This document shows positions 36,466-49,184 of a stretch of DNA of 64,000 nucleotides, piece after piece. Both the position numbers and the translations under genes were made by a program. How positions within the stretch are numbered: the stretch's first letter is position 1; every line of letters starts with the position of its first letter. The stretch comes from Diadophis punctatus similis (taxonomy: Eukaryota; Chordata; Lepidosauria; Squamata; Dipsadidae), in the NCBI GenBank assembly GCA_023053685.1, contig JALIGW010000004.1, positions 86,320,249 through 86,384,248 on the forward strand, written 5' to 3'. The notes below the pieces were generated by a model. That model made no database searches. It was not told the DNA's origin and saw nothing but the letters and a program-made list of their open reading frames with translations.

Positions 36466-36939
36466 TATCAAACACAGAACTTCTTTTTTCATATAAAGTG
36501 CTAGTGAGCATAAACTAAGAATTGCTTAAAATTATATAATTAAAATCCTATTGATCGTAATGCTATTTATTCAAATGTACATTTTAACTGAAAAGTGTAT
36601 ACAAGATTTTTACATAAGCATATTATATGAAACTTAAAATATTTAACTTGAGCTCGATCATGTCCAATGGTATTTGAAACATTAGCCCAATATTTATATA
36701 TTGCATTGCTTTCATTACATTTGGGTCTAATATATCAAACTAATTTGGATAACATTTCATGTTTTACCTATATTTATTTAAATAAACTATTTTCATTCTC
36801 CTTTTGATGAATCGTAACTTTCTTTTGTTTTATAAAGTAAGCATTTATCTTAATAAGATCTGATTCTGATCTGATCGTTTGCTTCCAGCATAAACCAATT
36901 ATTAAATCTTTCTGGACATTCATCTCGGGTGGATTTTTG

Positions 36940-37194
36940 TTTTATTTTTATTTTTATTTTATTTGTGAGATTTATATACCGCCTCACAGTGCAAGCACTC
37001 CCTAAGCTGTTTACACCAGTAAGCAATGTATATTTATATTGCCCCCAACAATCTGGGCCCTCATTTTACCTACCTCAGAAGGATGGAAGGCTTAGTCAAC
37101 CTTGAGCCGGTGAGATTTGAACCGCTGACCTGAGGATCACAGTCAGCTAAAGTGGCTTGCAGTACTGCCTCTAACCACTGCACCACCTCGGCTC
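36940..37194 (-). mobile_element. Squamate tRNA-SINE
   Basis: Minus-strand SINE. The head 'gagccgaggtggtgcagtgg' (37,194 inward) carries a pol III A box, followed by a tRNA-like part with 'ggttcaaatctcac' as B box, the body words 'ggttgactaagcc' and 'attgttgggggcaatat', and the 3' end 'ggcggtatataaatc'. It ends in a TTTTA-type tail on the + strand. Moderately diverged. Confidence 0.92.
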
Positions 37195-37237
37195 TTTTTT
37201 GTTCTCTGTATCTGTGTGGTTTACAATTAGTCTGGTT

Positions 37238-37561
37238 CAGAGGTGGGTTCCTGCCGGTGCGGTTAATAGCTGTTGTTCGGCACAGAGCCGAAGACGCTGC
37301 TGCCGTTCGCGGCGCGGGGGCTTTCCCCGGGCACTGCCGCCGCTCGCATGGACGCAGCCATTTGCGTTCTTTTGCCCTCTGCGCATGCGCAAAGCGTTCT
37401 GCATGTGCAGAGGGCAAAAGAACGCAATTGGCGGTGTCCTTGAGGGTGGCGGCAGCGCCCGGGGAAAGCTCCCGCTCTGCGAACAGCAGCAGCGTCTTCG
37501 GCTCTGCGCCGAACAACAGCTATTAACCGCACCGGCAAAAACAGGCAGGAACCCACCTCTG
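37238..37561. mobile_element. Palindromic hAT MITE, 324 bp, with 8-bp TSD
   Basis: Fold-back element with ends 'cagaggtgggttcctgcc' and 'ggcaggaacccacctctg'. Arms of about 150 bp are complementary through 'gttaatagctgttgttcggc' and 'agagggcaaaagaacgca'. Perfect 8-bp duplications 'gtctggtt' flank it (37,230-37,237 and 37,562-37,569). It is rich in CpG, and every frame is open for long stretches, which explains several overlapping artefact frames. Same termini as 25,587-25,987. Confidence 0.96.
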
Positions 37562-37569
37562 GTCTGGTT

Positions 37570-40285
37570 TACCAGTTTTTGGAAGCATGTCAAAAGATGC
37601 CCGTACAGTCATTTGCTGGGAAAGAGTTGCTATAGTGTTTCTTTTTATTTATGTTTTGTTCCATTTTTAGTATCCCTTTTTATAGAATGAACCTCTTCAG
37701 AACAAAGAAGAGACGTGAGCTGTGCGTTTTTGACGAAACAGGACGTTGTGCTGAGCTTGTCCGTCAAGGCAGAATCCAAAGCCTTCCTGAATTTCACTGA
37801 ATTAAGTGAATTCACTGTCTTCTAGCTAGGTGGGTAGACAATTGCCCCCTAAGCGCGTCAACACAAAGGTCCTATATCCGCCCTTCTGGTATTTGCTTCT
37901 TCTGACCTTGCATAATTCAGGGAGGAGGAATCTGGGGCTGCCGCTTAGGTGCTCCCTCATAGCTCCCTGCCACCGGCTATGCTCAGCAAGGGCCTATGAG
38001 GGCTCTAATCCAGAACAGGTACACTTTTCTGCTTTAACTGCAGCATTGCAGCACAGAAGGATAGGTATGACTGGCTAAAAAAAAACAAAAATATAGAAAT
38101 TTATTATAAATTTCTTGCAATACTAAAATAAATTGTAATATACTATACTATAATATACTATACTGTTTCACTTTTTGTATACTGAGTAATACAATATGAC
38201 TAATTAAGATTGTAAAATAAATGAAATCGTTGTTGAAATAGAAATAGGTGACTCAATAGATTCAATTTATAGGAAATATTAACTTTATAACAATTAAAAT
38301 GTAAATACGTAAGAAAGTAATAGTAAATAGGCTGTTAAAGGAAAATTAATTCGTTGTAATGGATTGCATTTGTTTGTTTTACTTGTAAGCTATGGCTACA
38401 TTGTATGTTTATAGCTGGTTTTATGTTATATGTTTTTTCCCTGGTTTTTTTTTCCTGTTTTGTATATATATTTTTATGTTGTGTTTTTAATGAAAAATTT
38501 AATAAAGATTATTTTTTTAAAAAAGAAACAGAAGGATAATGGAGAGAGAGAGGGGAAAAAATCCTGGAAGGGCAATGGAAGCTCAGCTGGCTTTGCTTCT
38601 CAGGCAGTTCCCCACTCCCACTCCCACTTCTCCCTTTGGGGTGGGCTACGGCTGCAGGTAGGGCAGGAACCCTTATGGGATTCTTCCAGAACCGTAAAAT
38701 AACTCTGTGGCACATTCACAGCAGCCATTGGGGGAAACCTTGTGAAAGATTCAGGCGATTCATCATCACTCTTCATAAAACAATCTAATGACACGTGAAT
38801 ACCCTGTAAGAGAAGAAAGTCTCACCTTCGTCTGCCTTTCCTTGCCCCCCCACCCCCCACCCCCACCCCATCCTCCTCCTGGAAGTCAACTCTGGCCTTG
38901 GCTACTGAGGTGCTTCGTTCCTCTGTCAGTCAATGCCGTGGCCTTGACAAGATTGGCGTGAAATGCCCTTGCAGGGTTAATGCTCCCGGCTGGCTTCCTC
39001 GCATTAAAAAAAAAAAAGGAAGGAAGGAAGGAGGACGGCAGCTGGAAAGCCTTGGCCGGGATCCCCACATCTCCCCAGACGGCAGCCTGAGGAACCCATG
39101 GGGGAAACAAAAGTGCTACGAAGGAGATGCTTCCCCTAAGGACCCTTTTAGTCCAAGCCTTACAAATGTTCACATCCCTTCTGAGCGGAGTTGTGATGGC
39201 GGCCTTCCCAAGCAATGAGCGCCTATCAAGGTTTAAGTGCCCAATTAACCACCTGGGAGAGGTTTCATACATCAGTCCGAATACAGAAACATCGCCCAGG
39301 TATGTAAGAGGGTTGATGTGTCTGGATTCCTGCACAGTCCTGGTGTGACTTCTTGAGTTCTGGCCTAACATTGTGTGAATCCAAGAATCGATGTTTATAA
39401 CGTATGGTTGATTCAATAAGCCATGATCAAATAATACACCTTGGCTTAGCGATCTCTGTGGGTAGCATTTGTGTATTGTGAGTACAAGTGATGAACTAAA
39501 TTAATTCCAGCCATTTCTGCTATCACTACCTGACTGCTTGAATAATTTTATGAAAGAAAAACACAACTGATATCTACTTGAAACCTTGCCAGAAAAGTCG
39601 CAGCCTGGATGAACCATGGAAAATGAATTATGCTCCAATTGTGAAGGGTGGAAAGTTTAGATGCAGCGGGAGGGAAACGCCACCGCTCTCCTTCCGGGGC
39701 TCCTCCGTCAACAACTGCAGAGGTTTTATACCCTGCAGCTCTCAATTCATTATCTTATTATTAATGGGATGCTAAAAAGGAGAGGATTGTGTGTGAGCGT
39801 ATGTGTGTCTTAATTGCTTTAAGTGGGGTCGGACTTTTCTAAGAAAATTATGGCTGCAGGGGAAGGTGCCCTGAGCGCCTTCATGTACGACATGAAAAGA
39901 TTTCACTCGGGGAGAAAATGATAATTGGCACAGACAGGATAGAAATATTTGCATCTGAACCCTGAACGAACAGTGGTATTCTCAAACTTCCACAGTGATA
40001 AATGTTGTCAGATAGCTAACTGGGCATTTGCTAACTGGGCACCTCCAGCTACCATCTTTTCTCCAAGCCATGTCTGGGCACGTTGTCCACACAGGAACTC
40101 TGGAACACCATCTTCTGCATCTGTTTTCCCTGAAATGTCTGCAGCCAAGAAAATCTTGAGCAGCAGAAGGGAACAGGGACAGTAGCAAACTTTCCGAGTG
40201 ACGTGCTCATCCCCCCTCTTCAGTTGAGATAGCAAGAACTTTTAACTATCTTTTTGAGATAGCAAGATGGATGAATGGATGGATA
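37570..40285. other. Intergenic DNA, no gene seen
   Basis: AT-rich stretch at 38,080-38,540 and GC-richer DNA to the right, with C-rich tracts near 38,848-38,868. No recognised gene or transposon. Confidence 0.55.
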
Positions 40286-40531
<246 letters not shown>

Positions 40532-40533
40532 GG

Positions 40534-41772
40534 CATTGGAGAAGGGTTGCTAAATTGCTGCTTTGTCCATTCTCCACCTGTGGTATTTATTGGTTATATT
40601 TATACATCCCACCATAGTCAGGAACAAATCTTCATATCGTGAAGGTTCCACCCTGGAACAAAAAGTGACCCAGCTTCTGGTCTAAGCAAGGAGTCCCAAA
40701 GAGTGCTACCGACAGGCAAACACTGCCAGTTTGCGCCATGTGTGATTTACAGACATTTAATGAGCCTCAGGCCAGGGCAGTAGAGTGCTCCAGATGTTGT
40801 TGGACCTGGAGCAAGAACATCCAGGTTCAGTGCAATCAAACTAACCCAGGCACCACCCCAATCCGTCCTTATCTTGGTATCCTGACTGCTGAGTCTACCC
40901 AGCTGAGCTCCCACCATAAACAAAGATTGTATTACAGGTTGTCATCTAAATTATAGTGACATTCATTCACAACACTGCAATGAACGGTCTCTTCACCGGC
41001 AAAGAACCATCTGTACAGATTTGGAAGATGGGGGCCCCTTCTTTATTTAGAAGGGCTAAGAAGCACCGTTATTCTCTTGTGTCTTCAGTTCTTCGGTCCC
41101 TGGATTTGCCACCTAAATAAGAAAAAACTGGGGCAACTAGTAACGGATTTCGGCTTATTTACACCAGTTGTACGAGTGCTACATGTGTAAAAATTTTACA
41201 GGTTTTTGATTCCTAGTTTCTTTGCTGCCCATCAAACAACATTTGATCTCTTTTCATTTGAACCTCCAGTGTTACAGCACTTTGGCAATAATTTCACCGA
41301 CTGCTTAGCTCACTCTCTGAAGCCGCAGCCACTTAGAAAGGCTTCTGTGTAATGATTGGTATGACGTAACTATTTTGAAGGCAGAGAGTGGGACCACGGC
41401 CATTTATTCCTGCTAATGATGTGAGTTTTCTCAACAGGATGCCATCCCACTCCCTCAAGATGGAAATGCTCAGATGTCTGGCAGTTGAAGCACAGGGGCG
41501 TAATTTAAAGGATTACCCAGATGCTGTTTGACGTCTTGTCATATATCCTCTTGTGAGCAGGCCAAGTGCTTCGGATGACTGCTAAAAGAAAGGATATTCC
41601 AACCACTGGAGGCTTTTTTTAAAGCGGTAGTTAAGAGTCTGCCCAAGTAAATATACAGCCAGCCCAGCTGATGCCAAGGGTAAAATGCAACAGGAAGAAC
41701 AAGGATCAGGAAAAAACGTTTCTGGCAGCCTGAACCCCAAAAAGAGGCTCTTGCTTTTAAACGATGCAGGGG

Positions 41773-41811
<39 letters not shown>

Positions 41812-42024
41812 AGCTTGTCATACCCCAACCAGATGCTCTGCCTGGAAGAACATACTGATTAAGCTTATGGTGAAGATTGGTGCAGAGGTGCACCAATCAA
41901 GCAGGAAGGGGTGGGGAAGTAAACAGCCTTCCTCAACTTGGTGCATTTCAGAGGTTTTTGGAACAAAGCCTGCAGAATTCCTAGCCGGCTTGGCTAAATG
42001 TGCTGTAGGCCCAATATATCTGGA
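40534..42024. other. Intergenic DNA with a CA array
   Basis: Unique sequence with (CA)n at about 41,779-41,810. No gene supported. Confidence 0.55.
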
Positions 42025-43499
42025 GAAGTGAGTTGCTCAAAGTCTGCCTTGCAAAATGTGATCTATTACATGTCGATTTTACAGAAGATGCCGTTGAAAA
42101 GGCACTATGCAACCTAAAACCATCTCTATCTATTGGCCCAGATGGATTATGTGCCTACTTCTTAAAAAAGCTCTCAACCACCATAGCAGAACCTCTTAGC
42201 ATAATCTATGAAACGTCCTTCAGAACCAGCTCCTTACCTAACTTATGGTTACTAGCCACGGTCATCCCTATCTTCAAAAAGGGTGACCGCAGCCTAGTTG
42301 AAAATTACAGACCAATCTCATTATGTTGTGTCACCTGCAAAGTCATGGAATCAATCATAAACCAATCCATTACCCTCTACTTAGAGACAAACAACCTACT
42401 CTCTAACAAGCAGTTTGGCTTCAGAAAAAAATTGTCCTGCAATCTGCAACTCTTACACTGCAAAAACATATGGACTTCACAACTCGACCAGGGTAAAACA
42501 ACACAATTTATATAGACTTCTGTAAAGCCTTTGATTCAGTAGTACTCGACAAACTACTTCTGAAACTAAAATCTTATGGCATTTCCGGTTCCCTACGTAA
42601 GTGGATAGTTGCATTCCTATTAAACAGGCAACTAGTCAAAATAGGGAATGCCCTATCAAACCCTGCACCTGTTAACAGTGGTGTCCCCCCAAGGTAGTGT
42701 TCTAGGACCCACACTCTTTATACTTTACATAAATGACCTTTGAGATTATATTACAAGCAACTGCATTCTCTTAGCTGATGATGTAAAACTATTCAACACC
42801 ACCGACAATGCTGCTACCCTACAAAGAGACCTTGACTATGTGTCAGAATGGTCAAATAATTGGCAACTCCAAATCTCAACCAACAAATGCTCTGTCTTAC
42901 ACCTTGTCAAAAAAAATCAAAACACAAAATACAAGCTTAGTGGATATGACGTTGTAGACGACTCTCACTCTGTCAAGGATCTTGGAGTACTCATCTCAAA
43001 TGATCTAAGTGCCAGAGCTCACTTAACAGCATTACCAAAAAGGCATTAAGAGTTGTTAACCTAATCTTGCGTAGCTTCTTCTCCGGTAATATTGAACTGC
43101 AAACTAGGGCATACAAAACTTTTGCTACACCAATTCTTGAATGCAGCTCATCTGTCTGGAACCCGCACTATGTATTAGACATTAATACAATCGAACGAGT
43201 CCAGAGATATTTCACGAAAAGAGTCCTCCACTCCTCTGCTCACAACAGAATACCTTATGCCACCAGGCTTGAAATTTTGGGCCTAGACAATTTAGAACTA
43301 CGCCGCCTTTGATCCAACATAAGCATAGTACATAAAATTATCTGCTACAATGTCCTACCTGTCAATGAATACTTCAGCTTCAACCGCAACAATACATGAG
43401 CACACAATAGATACAAACTTATGGTAATCTGCTCCAAACTTGATTGCAGAAAATACGACTTCAGTAACAGAGTCCTGGAATGCACTACCTAACTCTGAC

Positions 43500-43500
<1 letters not shown>
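42025..43500 (+). mobile_element. Decayed LINE reverse transcriptase (CR1/jockey group)
   Basis: About 1.5 kb of non-LTR reverse transcriptase. The first frame (42,033-42,515) has FTEDAVEKALCNLKP, IGPDGLCAYFLKK, ATVIPIFKKGDRS, ENYRPISLCCVTCKVMESII and NKQFGFRKKLSC. After a stop it continues DFCKAFDSVVLDKLL, QGSVLGP, FILYINDL and LLADDVKLF. The ADD catalytic pair is still readable. The C-terminal part (43,067-43,312) has RAYKTFATPILECSSSVWNP and IERVQRYFTKR. Stops and frameshifts at about 42,515, 42,690, 42,740 and 43,049 make it inactive. It ends in an AAAT tail. Confidence 0.92.
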
Positions 43501-43582
<82 letters not shown>

Positions 43583-43632
43583 ACAAACAAACAAACAAAC
43601 AAACAAACAAACAAACAAACAAACAAACAAAC
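43501..43632. repeat. (AAAT)n(AAAC)n LINE tail array
   Basis: About 20 AAAT units directly after the LINE, changing at about 43,581 to about 13 AAAC units. It probably grew from the LINE's short tandem 3' tail. Confidence 0.95.
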
Positions 43633-46090
43633 TCAATGGCAGCTGACATTAGGGATTCAACCGAGGGTCTTCCTGAGGTGGGAATCTTCACTGGCTGTGA
43701 ACTTTGGGGACCCCAAGGGCAATGTCTTGTTACAGCTATTGTTTTTTTTAGCACAATAACATTCAACAGCCATTCTGTGCTCAGTTTCTTCCTGCGGGGT
43801 GGGAGGAACTCCAGATGAGCTGCTGGGCTGCAAACTCCCACCTGCTGCGCAACACCGCAAAGGAATAATTTCCGAAGGAGGGAGTGGCAGACCCTTGCAC
43901 CAATCAGATGATTCCTTGGAGACAGAGAAGTGCTTCTACTTCCTCTTAATTGTTTGGGATTTAAATTCTTTTTGAGTAAAATACAACTTTTGAACTCTGC
44001 GGGAAGAGTTCAGTATTGCACTGTTCCATCTTCTGCCTGGATGAGCAAGTGACTCGTGTTTAAAAGTTGTATTCTTCCAGAAACATTTATTGATCCATCA
44101 ACAAACAGATCTTCTTCTGTGCATTTATCAAGAGTACCGGTGATGGATTATATTCCTCTAGTCAAAAGAACATATTTCCTTTGCCTGCCAGGCAGAAAGT
44201 AAAGAGCCCTTGTGACCATAAACTGGTGCTAGGAAGGTTCCCATTGCTAGAGAGAGAATACCGCTAGAAGACCAGGGGGAAGGAAGGCTAAATGCTCCTT
44301 GGAGTATGTGAGCCGTTATTGTCACTGTCTGGGGTAACGCCAGTGGATGAGAGTGTGTAATGTGAACTCTCTGTAGCTAATAGATGCCTTTAATTAGATT
44401 TCATAGAAAATGACTCTGGTATACAATCATGATACTTTGTTTCTTACAGTCACTCAACCATCAATAAATTTGCACCCTTTATTTAGTTTGCTCCGAGAGA
44501 GCCAAAATATCTGGATGTGCAAGTGTGAGAAAATGAGTCCATGAATCTTCTGTGAGGGGAGGCAGAGGACCCACCGCCCTCCCTCCTCCAGCAGCTGATT
44601 TGTGCGAACAATTAACTTGTGTTCTCAGACCGAAGATTTAGAGCTGAGGTGTTTCCTTAGGTTCCCATTCCTGCCGCTTCTATGGGGCCTTTTCACAAAT
44701 GAATGGGGCACCGGCGCAGCTCTTATTCAGGAGCCTGGCATTTCTTTTGGCTGCTGGGCTCACGGCAGGTGGCCCTTCTGGAGCGCCTCTAAATAGTATC
44801 ATTCGTATTGCGAAATACAAGGGGCAGGACAAGAAATTAATCGTGCCCTCGGATTATCATCTTGTCTCTGTGCTGGTGTGTGAATTTGACATTAAACTGT
44901 CAAAAATTACACTAATTTTCAGACAGCTCAAACGAAACATGAGATGATGTGTCTGAGCCTCTAGCCAATTTGCCATTGAAACAGTTCATTACTGATCTCC
45001 GTTTTCCAGTTCATCTTTAACAGATTAATCAAGCTAAATTAAGCTCAGGATAAGGAATGATAGCTTGTGTAATAAAGAATTAATCGAGCCAATCAAATAC
45101 ATTTTTAGTTGCTTAAAAGGAGACTATTTTCCTGTCTGTCCAAAAGAAAACAGGATGAAGTCACTGATCAATAGCACAATTGCTAACAACAACAACATAA
45201 ACAATAAAACATAAACCCTCCTTTAAGGGATTTAAACCAAGAAAGCATAAAGGAAGTCAAATCTTATGTAACATTATAATTAACAGTATATGCCATTTTT
45301 TAATCCTGTGAAATTAATAGGCTCCTTGGATAGGAGACCACCAGGAATTCCCAGGGAACAAGGCTAGACTTGCCTTTTAAGCTCTTCCTTATTAAAACCG
45401 AGAAAAAAACATGAATGTGAAGGAGTTCCCTGCACTGTAGGACACTCTGCCCACTCCTCTCCATGGTTTTGTGTATCTATAAAGGGCCTAGTGGAAATTT
45501 CAATGCGCTCCTGCCCATTGCTCTGCCTCTGGCTGCTTCTGTTTCCGGTGACGGAAATAAAACCTCTCCCCTCCTTGGAGGGGGAACTATTCCTGCAATC
45601 CTTCCTTCCTGTTCATATTGCAGCAGGGGAGACATCATAAGCCTGTTAGCTTATTGGATTAGTCATTAGGAGAGGGATGAGCAGTAAGCCCTGGGTGTAA
45701 TGGACCGTGTTTTAGCAAAGTTTTCATATAAAAGGCAGAATACGTACACCGAGTGCAACCACGCGTGTTTAAAATGGCTAAAATGTGCGTGCGTGAAATC
45801 CCACTTGCATGTGTAAAACTGCCATTTATTCCGCTTCCTCCCATCAGGCCATGTAAATCAAGGGTTTTCGGTGTATTTAAGCACGCCTGACACTTGAAAA
45901 TTTGGCACTCATCAACTTTATACTTCGACTGAGCATGATGAGGAAATCTCAGGGCTTCCAGCTAGACGGAGGAGGATCTAATGCAGCTGAGAGAGATGCA
46001 GCTACAGTGGCAAATGCTACGTAGGAAAGCCAGAAGCCTCGTTATTTTACTTCATTTGGAGGAGAAAGCTTGCACCCGGGGCAATCGGCG
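43633..46090. other. Intergenic DNA; candidate conserved noncoding block
   Basis: No gene or transposon. The stretch around 44,370-45,130 is free of repeats and dense in homeodomain-type words ('taattag', 'ttaatcaagc', 'gaattaatcga', 'caataaat'). It resembles the developmental enhancers found around axon-guidance genes, but only cross-species alignment could show conservation. Confidence 0.45.
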
Positions 46091-46140
46091 CTTCTCAACT
46101 TTAGCAAGATATGTGGGAATCCCAGAATTCCCCAGCCAGC
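46091..46140. mobile_element. MITE half-copy
   Basis: 'cttctcaactttagcaagat' followed by 'cccagaattccccagccagc' matches one arm and the centre of the fold-back MITE family. The other arm is missing. Confidence 0.6.
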
Positions 46141-46266
46141 ACACACATCTTCTCTGAATGGAAAGCAGGGGTTCCACTTTATTCTTCATCTGAGCATAAA
46201 TTGTATGTGTTTTCATAAAGTCACAGAGCGGGGAGGGAGCGTGGGGCTCATAGCCAGAGCGGTGGG

Positions 46267-46360
46267 TCCCAGCCTCAGCAACTCTGAGAGGGCCTCAGCC
46301 CTGGCTGGGGGATTCTGGGAACTGAAGTCCACCCATCTCAGAGTTGCCAAGGTTGAGAAA
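46267..46360. mobile_element. Fold-back MITE, degraded
   Basis: The arms 'cctcagcaactctgaga' and 'tctcagagttgccaaggttg' pair imperfectly around 'ctggctgggggattctggg'. Same family as 27,525-27,643. A short CA run follows at 46,363-46,378. Confidence 0.75.
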
Positions 46361-48486
46361 GGACACACACACACACACGGCCTGACATGGTGCAGGGTCT
46401 GCCAAAGCCTTTCGAAGAGATGACAGCCTCAGCCTGAAGGCCGCCTGGGAGGTTTCATGAAGCAGCAGCCAGCTCTTCCTCATCTCGGAGCCTGGCCCTG
46501 AGCTCCAGGCTCACTTCAGGCCTCCTGGCTATATGCTCTCCTTCTGCCTGGCCCTGGCCTGCACAAGAGGTTCCTTCGTTCGGGAGTTTCTGCAGACTCC
46601 ACGAGGAAAGAGGATCGATTAAAATCTTAGGTATGAAATTTCAGGACAACAGACAGTAGTTTTACTGGTAAAATAACCTGATGGATTACGATTCTTTCTT
46701 TCTTTTTCTTTTTCTTTCAAAAAGAGGCACAAAATGGAAACTGCAGCTCTAATACTGTCTGGAGTTGGAAGTGGAGAAAAAAAAACACAATTCTTCCCCC
46801 CAAACGCATGAAAATATCTTTGCATGACACGGACAAATGGAAGCCAGAATAGCATTCGGGGGAGATGAGAATTCAGGCACTGAGATTATTAGGCACCTGC
46901 GGATGCTGTTTGACTAAGAGGGGCGGGGGGGGGGGTGTCTCAAAGTGGCCTGAGTTGGAATCAGGCCGGCCAGCCGATGACACTGAGACGCCCCAAGGGA
47001 ACCTTCCCCACCAAGGGCACTTAATGGGGGAGGCTCATCTCGCATTCTCCGACTTCAGAGCAATCTCTCTTTCTCCCCCCCCCCCCCGCATAATGGACAG
47101 AACAGAGACCAGACTGGGGCTTTTTAAGCAGAACTGAGCCTCTGAAACCTTTTGCCGTTGTTATAGGCAAGCCAGGAGGGAGGGAGGAGGGGAGGGGGGC
47201 ATCCTCGGAGACCCCGCAGAATACAGAATTGTAGCACTGCAGGTATTGTCAAGTCATGAAGGTTAACTCTTTATCCTGGCTTGGTCCCCCTCTTTCCCAC
47301 CACTGCTTTTTCCTCAAAGGTCAGTTGTTTGGTTAAAGAAGCCCCTCGGGCTCTCGTATTTATTGCTGCCTCTGCTAAATGCTTTGGGGCTTCATTGCAT
47401 AAACCTTTGTAGCAGGAGCCCTGAGAAGGAAGGTTGGTTTTTTTTGGGGGGGGGGGGCATTATGGCTACTGGAAAACAGGCAAAGAGGTTGTTTATGTCG
47501 GGTCTTGCTTAAGTACCTGCTTGTGGCAGAAAACACAAATGATTTTGGCCCTCTTTTTCACAATTCAATCGTTTGTCCAGCATTTATAACCAACCTAGGT
47601 ATACATCTAATACTGGGAACTTTTAAATGTTCTGTTTACTGCTTTTACTGACCGGTTACATTCAAATTCCTCAACATAAAATTCCTCAGCATTCTTTTAC
47701 TCCAACTATTAGAAGTGCTTATAACAAAATAATTTAATATCCAATAATGTAAGTTATTCACAATCTGCCTCAAAGCAACAAAGCAATAAAACAAACCAAT
47801 TACAACAGTTTCAAGGAACATTAAATTAAAAAATAATTAATGCTGCAGGGACAAATTCTTCCCCAGAGAGAGACTGTAAAATTGTAATGACAGCCCTTGA
47901 AAAGCCACTTTTTCAAGTCAACAACCTTCTACCCAATCTGCTCCGTGCCGTATATATTTGGATGAGTCTTTCAAAGGGCAGAGAGGAAGAATGGAGGGGG
48001 CAATTGCCTGAGACAATTGCTTCTCAAAATCACTTTCTGCAACCTGCTCTCCAAAATATGCTGCATTCCTCTTCCTGGCATTTAAACCCAAGTGGAGAAC
48101 AAAAGTTTTTCTGCAGGTAGTTCTCCCTCAAGCCAACCCAAGGGGGACTGGCAACACGGCTGCTAAGGGCCACGGTCGCTAAGCGAAAAATCACATAACC
48201 ATGACTTATTTTACTTTGTTGTTCTCCGTTAACTCTGTTGTGACTCAGTTGTATCTGTTGCGAAGAATGTGAATGGCGATCACAAGACCGCAGGATGCTG
48301 TGACAGTCATAAATGCAAGTCTCCAAGGCGATTTTTTTTATTTTTGTGCTGACGTAGCTTTGAGTAGTAGGGTGAGGAAGACTACGTGTCATTCTCACAA
48401 GGCTCTTCCATTTAAGAGAGAGCGGAAGGGGACTCCCTCCCAGCTTCACAAAATGGATTCGGCCATAGGCTTACCAACGTGTTAGG
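46361..48486. other. Intergenic DNA, no gene seen
   Basis: Unique sequence with mononucleotide G and C runs (46,927-46,936, 47,076-47,088, 47,440-47,457). The short frames at 47,887-48,485 overlap on both strands and have no motif. Confidence 0.55.
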
Positions 48487-49184
48487 CCAGCTTTCTCAAC
48501 AGTGGCAACCTCCGAGGAACAGAAGTCCGTGTTGTGGTCCGCCAGCGACCTACGGAGCTGGCAGCAGAGTCGGACAGCGAGGAGGCTGGGAAGGAACATG
48601 GGCCAGGCCTGGAGTCTGGAGAAGGCTCGGTGCCAGAGGCAGGGATCCAGCCCAGGCCATTTGGAAGGTCTGTCCCGACTCCAGAGCCTCGAGGCTGACA
48701 TGAGCGAGGCAGAGGAACAGGGGGAGCCTGTTCTCAATGCGCGCATGCGCAGAGCTGCCAGAAGGCAAGAACAGTTACAGAGGAGAAGGACTACTCGGGA
48801 GTAAGGCTTGGAGATAATTGGCCCCTTCCATAGGCTATATAAGTGGAGTACACAGAAAGGCTCGTCGCTGGAAGCAACTTTGTTCAACTCGTGTCATTTT
48901 AGCTCGGACTCCGTCTTTGTTTGGCCTTGCCAAGTTTCTTGCCAATTGGTCTTTGGCAGCTTGTCCAGAAAGATCAAGGTTCATGTGCTTATCTGCCTTT
49001 CCCCGAAAGACTGTTGTCGGACTTGTTATCATTGTTTGGGACTTATTATGCTTGGGAATGAAAATAATTACCAGCCGTTAAAATAAAAGCGATTTTTGGG
49101 ACGCCGTTTGTGCTGTGTTATTTGATCAGGAAGCCTAGGTCAGAACAGTCCACCTACCTTAAGATTGCTAAGATTGAGAAACAC
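48487..49184. mobile_element. MITE split by a solo LTR
   Basis: Left half 48,487-48,529 ('agctttctcaacagtggcaac' onward, ending 'agaagtcc'). Right half 49,148-49,184 ('gtccacctaccttaag', then 'gctaagattgagaaacac'). Joined across the LTR, they give one fold-back element with 'ttctcaac' and 'attgagaa' ends. The repeated 'gtcc' is the LTR's target duplication. Confidence 0.75.
48530..49147 (+). mobile_element. Solo LTR (TGTTG...AACA family), copy 2
   Basis: 618 bp, starting TGTTGTGG and ending CAGAACA. Flanking 'gtccg' and 'gtcca' form a 5-bp duplication with one mismatch. A TATA box 'ctatataag' (48,836-48,844) lies about 30 bp after the stop of the internal frame, and an 'aataaa' poly(A) signal occurs at about 49,081. 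It is less decayed than copy 1 at 22,575. Its acidic/basic frame is split by one frameshift near 48,690, but the C-terminal LNARMRRAARRQE and the final Arg-Glu before the stop (48,802-48,804) are conserved. Confidence 0.8.

Noticed and set aside
37070..37690. Frames of 118-163 codons on both strands
   Set aside because: They are mirror images of each other because the MITE is a palindrome.
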